In this document: positions 56,090-64,000 of the stretch, piece after piece | How positions within the stretch are numbered: position 1 is the first letter of the stretch | Layout: each line of letters opens with the position of its first letter | NCBI GenBank assembly: GCA_016271365.2 | Contig: CM028132.1 | Coordinates: 591,363,001-591,427,000 of the forward strand | Direction: 5' to 3' | DNA length: 64,000 bases | Source: Neoceratodus forsteri | Taxonomy: Eukaryota > Chordata > Ceratodontiformes > Ceratodontidae | Position numbers and translations under genes: made by a program | Notes under the pieces: model-generated | Database searches by the model: none | Told to the model about the DNA's origin: nothing | Seen by the model: the letters and a program-made list of their open reading frames with translations, nothing else

Positions 56090-57300
56090 GTTGACACTAA
56101 ACTCAGAGAAGTGTTCAGGTTCCTTGACAAAGGTACTGAAAGAAACTTCCCACACATAACCCCTACCAGAGGCATGAAGGTAAGTTACACTTGTCACAGA
56201 TGACAAGCTCATCTGGTACCAACCAGATGATTCCACCACCAAGTTGTGGGTGGTCCCAAACATCTTAGATCTGAATTTTTGCATCAAGTACATGATACAC
56301 CCACTAGTGGACACCAGGAGTGGAAAACACCTCCAGAGGCTCAAGACCACCGCCTGATGGCCTGGTGTCACCAAAGATGATAAACAGTACATAGATGACT
56401 GCCTTGTTTGTGCAAAACAACCCCATCCCTACCAAACGAAATGCAAAACTCCTACCACAGAGACACTCTGGCCTTGGCATGCCATACAGATTGATTTCAT
56501 TGGTCCTCTGACCAACATTACCAGCAGAAATAATACGTATGCTCTTGTGGTAACTGATCTTTTCTCTAAGTGGGTTGAAGCTTTCCCCACCAAGACAAGT
56601 ACTGCTAAAACCACTGCCAAAATCCTGGTTGAACAAATTTTCTCCAGGTGGGGCCTACCTCTTAAGGTAGACTCAGACAAAGGAACCAGTTTTACAGGTG
56701 AGTTGATGAAAGAATCCCTTGAACTCCTTGGAGTTCAACAGAAGTTCCACATACCCTACCACCTCCAATCTTCAGGTCAAGTAGTGAGAGCCAACAGATG
56801 GATTAAGCAGATGCTTTCCAAATTCATTGAGGACAATCCCAAAACTTGGGATTCCCTATTGCCTTTACTCCTTATGGCAATAAGGGGCACACCCTCATCC
56901 ACCACCCAGTTGACACCCTTCGAGGTGATGAACACCTGTTGTTTGACCTGCGCAACCCCACTGCAGACCGTGTGTCTGTTGACCAATATGTGGAAAAACT
57001 CAGAACAGACCTCATACACACACACTTGTAAGCTGCCCACTGCATGGGCAAGGCCCAGCAACAGTCCAAAATACAGTTTGACAAGCACGCACAAGAAGTG
57101 GATTGGCAGGTTGGAGATCAAGTAATGGCCCTTCGGTTTGCACACCCCACCCATTCCTTCTCTAATAAATGGAAGGCCCTTACCCCATTGTTAACAAGCT
57201 TAGTCCAGCAGTCTATCAAGTTAGACTCATGCAAAATAACAAACTGACTGACAAATGGTTACATGCAAACCAACTAAAACTGTACAAAGGAGCTTAATTA
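56090..57300 (+). pseudogene. Retrovirus-like integrase, right copy
   Basis: The zinc module is partly lost (its His side is broken near 56280). The core has QIDFIGPLTN near 56490 and KVDSDKGTSFTG near 56670, giving two catalytic Asp. QSSGQVVRANRW near 56775 has Val at the Glu position, exactly 35 residues after the second Asp. The C-terminal SH3-like segment (VGDQVMALRFAHP, about 57110) ends in LKLYKGA at about 57290. The main ORF runs 56547-57125 with a frame change near 56945. Confidence 0.82.
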
Positions 57301-57339
57301 CTTTTTCTCACCCCATTGGGCGGAATAGTGCTAACCTAC

Positions 57340-59480
57340 TAATGTTTGATTTTCATTTTCAGATACACTGACAAGATGGCTATCTTGTTCCATTTTCTCC
57401 TAATCTCAGGAGTTATCCCCTGCATCCAAGGCATGGTACCAAACCTCCTACCACACCTTGATCATCCGGCATCTCCTCCAGAGGGAGTATCCATCAAAAT
57501 ACCTAATAGTTTGATTACTGTCCAGGAACGTTCTGACACTTACCTCACAGCCTCGGTTGTTGCTCCTGATAAATCTACCCTGCAAATTGAGTGACAAACC
57601 ACATCGCAAGGACAAATTCTCGCTGTGGCCAAACTCTCCAAAGGAACTTTTCAGGGCTGGCCCAATGATAAATTATCCCCAAATGGTTCTTTGTCCTTGC
57701 TACAAACAGCTCTTAGACATTCTGATTTATACAATATTACTGCTTTAATTGATCCTTCATATTGTAATTCTTTGTCTAAGGACTCTGCTCAAAAATTTTG
57801 TGCTGTACACAACATGGCCTCTGCTGCCATGTACCTATCTGTACTACCACCCACTGATAAACAGCTTTTGAAATGTCCAAAGCACACCCCTGGTCCGCAT
57901 AGTGGTCTAACAGCCACTGCCTTACCTGGTTCACTCATTACTAGTCTACAATTTATGCATATACCTGTTTTGTTTAATCTTTCTGGAATATGAAAGAATT
58001 TGGTATGTGTCACAATACTAACACTTCAGCATTTTATAGTACATTATTGCTTGATAGTCTAGCAGCATTTCAGATTCGTACTCAAGACCCTATTGCCGGG
58101 GTGCACACCACTGAGCATAGAGGCAACTTCAGGAGAAAACCCAATCCTGATGATCAAAGTCATAAACATAATACACGTGAAGTCGACAGTTCTGATGTCA
58201 CTGGTGCAACAGGTACTGTCACAGGTCTCTGGTACGGCTATGTCTATCTGAAATAAAGCAGACATTGCTGCTATCAAATCTCATTCAGCCAAATTTCAAA
58301 CTGGTTTAGTGAATAATATACTACCCCCATTATTGCACAGTGTGGATGGCCTTAGTCAGGAAAAAGATACACTGTTTACAATATACGACATTGCTAAGGC
58401 ATTACTGACTCTAAAGAGAAGATTAACGCACTTATTGCACAGAATAACAAAGAAGCAGACAAACAATACATTGGTAGAGAACCTCTGCTCAGCCTACTGC
58501 TCATATATTACCACTACCATCAACAATCTCTTCCGTGATCTAGAATCTGGAAGAATCCCTGATATAATACATGACAGGCGTATTTCCAAATGGTATTGTC
58601 CACAGTGTAAAACCCTGGCTGTATTGGTAAATGTGTATGCAACAATCTCTAACAATCTCCTCTATCTACAGCTAGAAATTTGGGTTTTGTGACCAGGCAC
58701 TCTAATACTGGTCTATGTTTTACTTCTAAGAAATGTTCTATCAGAGATACAATGTTTCTTTCTTTTACTGTCTCTTTACCACACTTTGATCCCACTACAG
58801 CTTTATTCAACAAGCTTGCTGCTGTACATTCAGTTGGGCACCTTGATGACGACATCTACAGAGAACGCTTGGACTTACCTCCTCTGCTGGTCTACCATCC
58901 TATCCTGGATGCCTGGGTCGCTCCGCACACTGACTGCTGTGCAAAGAAACAATATATTTACTTGTGTCGCTGTGATGTATTTGATGTTATTAAACCTGTA
59001 TGTGGTTATTCTCCAGATAGTATAGATTGGACTTTTTCCATGGACGATGACATCAGCACTAACGGCACAGATTTTATGGCTCAACATTGGCTCCAGACAA
59101 GCTTCTTCAATCTTATCGAGAGGAGATTCATCGCCTGTCAACACGGATTTCAAGACAACTTACACCTGCCTTTACAGTTGCAAAAGTGGTGCCTTCCACT
59201 GTTAAGATGCAATATAATTCTGATGGCAAATATTGCGTGGTTACAAATTACAGGAGTTATACTTACGAAAGTCAACATGTTATTGATAACCCCAACTTCT
59301 GTTTTGTCCCCCATCAGCAGTCTGTCATTGGACATACCGTCATTACCCCTGTCCCCCTAGTGGATGCGGACATAATTTATGTAACCCTAAATATCTGCTC
59401 ACACTTTCTAAATATCTACTATATTTTAGTGTACACATAGATCCACTGTCACTTACATTAAAATCACTTTTAGACAAAAA
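57340..59480 (+). pseudogene. Env-like region after the integrase
   Basis: The region starts about 75 bases after the integrase stop with a Met at 57376 and a hydrophobic N-terminus that looks like a signal peptide. It then runs, in changing frames, for about 2 kb. It has many Cys and a few possible N-glycosylation sites, mostly in the second half (58680-59360). Its place after pol and its secreted look suggest an envelope gene. I could not find a clear fusion peptide, furin site or CX6CC motif, so this is an inference. Many stops and frameshifts make it non-functional. Confidence 0.5.
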
Positions 59481-59489
59481 AGACACCCA

Positions 59490-60530
59490 CCTCATCCACA
59501 TCAGCAATTGAGCCGGTTATCCAACCAGAACTCTAAGTACTTGAACTTAACCACTACTTCCAGTGGTTCACCAAGTAAGGCGTAAATCTGTAGGTTCACT
59601 GGTGGCCCTAGGGTATGTGTGGCATGAAGTGATATAATAATTGCTTTGGTCTTTTTGACATTAAGCAGGAGTTTGAGCTTTATTAAGTTGTGCTGAAGGA
59701 TGGTGAAGTCATGCTGAAGCTCCTGGTAAGCGAGATCCAGGGATGAGTTAGTAGTGTAGAGAACCACATCATCAGCAAATAGATGTACGTTACCTGTGTG
59801 TATGTGAGAGTCAATATGGTTAAGGTATACTGTGAACATAATGGAGCCCAGGATACAGCCTTGTGGTAGACCCCAGGGAAGGATCTTTAGAGGGGACAGT
59901 TCCACTTATGCTTTAATTTGCTGCATTCTGTTGGTGAGGTAACATTTGAACCATTTTAGGGCAGTATTGTCTAGGCCCAGACTGTTCAGGACATTGAGCA
60001 TCAGACTATGATCCACAGTATCAAAGGCCTTACTAAGGTCTAAAAAGAGGACATAGATGTGTTTTTTTCCATCCAGGGCTATATGCCAATCGCTAGACAC
60101 TTTGGCAAGGGCTGTTATCGTGCTGTGCTTGGGTCTAAAACCCAACTGGGCTGGGTTTAGGAGGTTTTCAGTTTCAAGGTATTCCCCAAGTTGGGAGTTG
60201 ACAATTTTCTCCATGGTTTCTGAGAGGGTAGGAAGAAGTGAAATAGGTCGGTAATTATTCAGGTCAGTTGGATCACCAGACTTGAAAAAGGGGATGATGT
60301 GAGCTATTTGTGCTGCTATGAGACAGCAGCCTGCACAAATGTCCAGGCATCTTCCTGTGCCCAGCAGTTGGTATCTATTAGTTCACAGATCTGGTGGCTC
60401 AGCTCTTCCTGGATGGTAACTGATCCTTCACTACCTGCAGAGGTGACAGAAACATTCCTGCAATTACACATTTTCCTTGTTACCAAACATAAAGGGAAAT
60501 TCTGCCTACAGACACAGGAGACATGAAGTG
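59490..60530 (-). mobile_element. L2-like LINE, RT fragment
   Basis: A minus-strand internal LINE fragment, with RT but without the 3' UTR tail seen elsewhere. It begins near 60530 in the segment before the RT and stops abruptly near 59490 against the retroviral env-like region. It is in better condition than the LINE at 38319-40735. Confidence 0.78.
59500..60310 (-). pseudogene. L2-like LINE reverse transcriptase
   Basis: The frame 60214-59906 reads MEKIVNSQLGEYLETENLL, then QLGFRPKHSTITALAKV and YVLFLDLSKAFDTVDHSLML (RT blocks 2 and 3). After a stop, 59905-59501 has LPQGCILGSIMF, VHLFADDVVLYTT (intact FADD) and KLLLNVKKTKAIII, ending EVVVKFKYLEFWLDNRL. Only one stop separates these two long frames, so this is among the least decayed RT segments in the window. 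Confidence 0.85.
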
Positions 60531-61437
60531 CCAACCCTTTATCAGGCAAATGCCAAATAGCATCTATGAGTTAAGTCATAATACAACCAAATGCCAGCCG
60601 GGAAACAAGTCAGCCAAATATCACTCCAGGTGCCACCCCTTTGGGGATGTCAACTCTCCATTGCTGCCAATGTCAAGAAAGCGAAGGCACAAGCCCAGTG
60701 TACCTAGCTGTCTCTGATGGACTTTCTATGTCAGAGAGGCCCAGCCCTTCGCTGTTCCTCCTCTTCGTCATCTATTACATCAACCACTGTCCTAGGAATC
60801 ATGAAAATGGGCTGTGGCTTGGGGCACAGCAACTCGGTGAACTGGGCTATGGTCACATATAGCAGACCCAATGAGGGGCAGGGTACCAGTCCACTCTCTG
60901 ATCAAATCCAAAAAGAATTTTTATTAATCTCTCCAGTCAAAAATGACCCCTAAAGGACAGATATATGTCATTTGGCACTGTGGGTCCCTCAACATGGCAG
61001 AAGTGTCCTCCCCTCCACTTGGGGCCAATGATAACAGAGGCACACCAGGACCAATGAGCTAACTGGCACAGAATAGGATAAGGTGATTGCTCAAACTCTG
61101 GACCCAAAAGGCTGTTGCCCTGTTGCTTTATATCAGCCTCTGGGACATCCAAGGGATAAACTGTCTGTGGGTTCCCTTGCACCATCACTGTCCAGCCTCT
61201 TCCAGGTTCCCTCTGATTGAATGGGACACACATAGATTCTTCACAAACACTGTTCACCTGGTGGAATCCCAGACTATTAGAAATGTCTCCCTAAAGCAAC
61301 AGGTCATTTGGATTGAAACATGATGGTACCATGCCATCCTTGTATTCCTTAATCTCAGTTCCAGACCACAGATCTGGGAGCCCCATCTCTAAGAGTTTAA
61401 GTTCTTGTGGGCCTGCCATATACTTTTAGTTGTTACT
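60531..61437. other. No recognisable gene
   Basis: Mixed sequence with no coding or repeat family that I could name. Confidence 0.35.
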
Positions 61438-61745
61438 GAATTCATTCATTTTATTTTGTTAACCAGATAAGTACACTGGGCCTATAGGTCCTTTTACAGG
61501 CATGACCTTGGACACAATATATTTACACACAAATCAGTTTAATGACTATTAAAACAAATACAATTTGCCTCCATCAACAAACATTGTATATACACTTTCC
61601 TAAAACAATTTAAGTTACTGGCATTCCTTGTGTTAGGATGTATTTCATTCCAATGCTTTACAGCATTGTAAGCAAAGGACTTTTGACAGTTTACAGTTTT
61701 AAAATGAGGTATATGTAGTGTCAATGTCTCATCAGATCTTAAATG
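61438..61745 (-). mobile_element. L2-like LINE, ORF2 end and 3' tail
   Basis: The minus strand reads TLHIPHFKTVNCQKSFAYNA, then VKHWNEIHPNTRNASNLNCF, an L2/Rex-like ORF2 end (about 61724-61590). A short 3' UTR follows with the hairpin GGGCC/GGTCC around TATA (61478-61491, one G-T pair), then TATCTGGTTAACAAAATAAAATG at the end. Confidence 0.78.
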
Positions 61746-63595
61746 TTGCGGCGTTTTTCTTCAATACAATAATATTTATCAAAGACCTGAATGGCTGATG
61801 ACTAGCCTGGTGTCCAGGTGTGCGAGGATCAACACTGCCCCAACACATCCCTCTGTCTTCTCCTGTTACACTTTCTGCAGTTCACATGTGATGTCTCCAC
61901 CTTTACTGCCTTTGTTCCCAAGATCACAATATTTCACAACCACTGGCACATTGTAAACCCCATCCTCTCCTGTTTTAGGTGCAAAGAGTGTATGAAACTC
62001 CCATGCAATACTTAAGTCCTCAGTTGCAATCCACTTTAAATCCCAGACGAGCCCCCACTTTGCAACCCCTTCACTTATTGCCAACTGAGTAACTGCATCT
62101 GATGGAGGTGGGCATCGGTCAGGGCACTCATGTGTCCAAGGGTAATTGAAGGAATCTTGTGCTTGCCAGGAGGCCTTGTAAAAAATCATGCTATGTAGTT
62201 TCACCCTCCTCCTTTCCATAGGAGATACTGAGATAGGTTTCCCATGTTGGTGTTAAGTGATCACGTCAACACGCTGGCTGAACTTGACTCACCCTATACT
62301 GAGGCACTGTGGAAATTGAGCATAACAGTTGAATTCTTTTTCTGGTCACAATAACCTAAATCAGAACAGTTTCAAATCAACTGCATTACTCTGATGAGTA
62401 TTCAAAGCACTTAATTTCTGCAGCCATGGCTCAGCATGTAATTTTTTCCCTGGATTTTACCGGTCCCTGTATCACTCCAAAATAGCAGCCAAACCAAGTT
62501 AGACACTTCCCTGGACCCAGCTGAATCACTGTACTGAATTCAAAATCCCAAATCAGAACTTTCAGAATGAATAGCAACCTGCTAATAATATTCTCATGGA
62601 ACCGGTATGCAGAATTAAGGATACCCAAAAGTAGTGCAGGCAACTAGTTCTGTACCAGCCTCTGACAATCATACTTGAACACTGCAGCAGCTTCCAATGC
62701 ACCTCTGGCCACAATATCTACCAACGCTTGTCTCTTGCTATGGCATATCATTGTCAACCATCCCAGGGTTTTCCCACTCTGGCATTTCGAATGCCCAATG
62801 GGTCATCATCTTTGGGGATCTTCCCCAATACAAGATAGGGGAACTCTCCTACTTTTTCCTAGGTGACACTCACCTTATCGACCTGGACTGCTCTGACCTC
62901 TGGTCATCTCTTGCTTCCTCCAGCTCAACATTTTTGTCAGGACTTCTTCTCACCCACTTCCTCATTGCCACACCCATCTTGTTAGCCAACTTATTCAAGC
63001 CCCAAGATGCTAGCAAGCTACACACTGTGAGGGTGTGCCACATGGGATCCCTTCCCTCTCTCAGTAGCCCATACTGTCCCTCTTAGGCTGGCTTGACTCC
63101 CCCCACCTTCCTTCTTCATGGATTAGGGCATCCAAAGATTGGGTCCCTTCTAGGCCATGCCAGGCGCTAAATGTACTGCACTCCCCTGACTCCAGGGTAT
63201 GGACCTAATACTACCCTCACTGTGAGGATGGACAGTACTCCAGTCCCAGGTGAGAGCTCATATAGGTACCATCATGGTTTAATCCAGGAACACCTGGACC
63301 CAGTCACTCAGAAGAGCTGTCTGCTTGACTGCCTTACCAGGAAACATGGTTGAAGCCCCAGTAGCCTGTCATCAGGCCTAGATATTCCTTAGTCTCCCTC
63401 CAACCAGCATCTATAAACATGAAGCTGCCTAGCTGGCTCATTGACATCGAAGAAGCTCCCAGTCTGTGACACCCTCCCCAATGCTGGGGCTATCAAGACT
63501 GTTTCTTGAACTTGCACTTGCCTTTCTGCTTAATTTTTCTGAGCTCCTGAGTACCTTCCAGAACAGGGGTCCTCTTTCCTAACCCCATGCCTGAA
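61746..63595. other. No recognised gene; possible LTR edge
   Basis: No coding family is seen. On the minus strand near 63473 a purine-rich GGGGAGGG is followed by TGTCACAGACTGG, which looks like a polypurine tract and LTR start. No second LTR is visible, so this is only a suggestion. Confidence 0.3.
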
Positions 63596-63599
63596 CTTA

Positions 63600-64000
63600 T
63601 ATGGTTTTTGTCATAACAGCGATCATGGAAGGTTATCGCTACTGTGGAGTGTACATCACCAAAATCAATTTCGGTGATGCACACTTGCAACAGGGACTAA
63701 AACTGTGCCCAAGACCTACAGGTCTTTGCCCCCCACATCCCCCTACTTATGGATTCTCAACTCCAGTGGGGTGCATGTTGGGAGGGGGTGAAAAACGTAA
63801 AAAAAGATATGTTGCCTGCTGGCAAAAAAAAAACATACCACGCCGGACCTGAACCCTGTACCCTGTGCCTCCCAGCTGACCACCCTCCCTACCATGCTAG
63901 TGGACCAGCTCAGCAGCTACCTGCCACACCCTCCCAAATACCATCCCTCCTGCCTCTCCCCCACGTGTGTGTGCGTATGCATATACCTGCCACTTCCCAT
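63600..64000 (-). repeat. tRNA-derived SINE with hairpin tail, copy 2
   Basis: Read on the minus strand, the B-box-like GGGTTCAGGTCC near 63850 follows a tRNA-like head (GAGCTGGTCCACTAGCATGG, about 63890-63910). A T-rich run, GGAGTTGAGAATCC (about 63750) and GGGGGCAAAGACC follow, and then the hairpin CATCACC/GGTGATG at 63654-63679. The order of parts equals 14335-14770. The 5' end may lie outside the window. Confidence 0.6.

Larger units (their letters stand above)
56060..59480 (+). mobile_element. Endogenous retrovirus-like fragment, right copy
   Basis: A plus-strand unit with integrase and env-like region, inverted relative to 53641-55635. The shared part runs about 56060-57720. It continues further into env than the left copy and ends near 59480, where a LINE fragment begins. 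The sequence between 55757 and 56060 was not assigned. No LTR is visible. Confidence 0.75.

Noticed and set aside
63463..63490. Polypurine tract and LTR start on the minus strand
   Set aside because: No second LTR, primer site or pol gene lies nearby, so it is mentioned only as a possibility.

Overview
The window is vertebrate repeat DNA. I found no host protein-coding gene, tRNA, rRNA, CRISPR array or bacterial-type operon. Almost every coding signal belongs to a decayed transposable element with frameshifts and stops. The mix is CR1 and L2-like LINEs, a Tx1-like LINE with zinc knuckles, DIRS tyrosine-recombinase retrotransposons, a Ty3/gypsy element whose integrase precedes its reverse transcriptase, an endogenous retrovirus-like pol/env unit, tRNA-derived SINEs and a hAT-type MITE. 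This mix suggests a large-genome vertebrate such as an amphibian (caecilian or salamander) or a lungfish. The exact taxon is inference.

Layout, left part. Positions 1-2046 hold a 5'-truncated CR1 on the minus strand that abuts a Tx1-like LINE (2047 to about 5110). From 5.3 to 15.4 kb lie L2-like LINE tails, a CR1-like tail, an exact hAT MITE (7003-7172) with an 8-bp target duplication, and a tRNA-derived SINE with a hairpin tail (14335-14770). A nearly full-length CR1 occupies 15696-20888 on the minus strand. It has ORF1 (Cys motif plus SGNH-type esterase), ORF2 (endonuclease plus RT) and a 5' leader of three tandem ~300-bp units, each with a TATA-like box. A long palindromic element (20896-24128) follows. 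It carries a younger CR1 tail, a smaller foldback and an AT microsatellite.

Middle part. From 24.1 to 30.0 kb there are LINE tails, a MIR-like SINE and a 157-bp tandem duplication. Positions 30059-42417 form one Ty3/gypsy LTR element on the minus strand. Both LTRs, a polypurine tract, a primer-site candidate and a near-perfect 5-bp target duplication can be read. Its integrase gene is split twice, by an L2-like LINE (38319-40735) and by a 5.7-kb DIRS element (32528-38243). The DIRS keeps its inverted terminal repeats and the diagnostic internal complementary region.

Right part. A second, older DIRS (about 44.5-50.2 kb, minus) still has an intact YLDD motif and is broken up by LINE and SINE insertions. 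From 53.6 to 59.5 kb two copies of an endogenous retrovirus-like pol/env unit lie head to head, with a 121-bp hairpin where they diverge. LINE fragments (59.5-60.5 kb, 61.4-61.7 kb) and a second hairpin-tailed SINE (63.6-64.0 kb) close the window.

The most useful observations are the nested gypsy/LINE/DIRS stratigraphy with the unusual pol order, the complete DIRS repeat logic, the tandem promoter-like units of the CR1, the covarying 3' stem-loops shared by many L2-like tails, the head-to-head retroviral copies, and the SINE family with a conserved tail hairpin.
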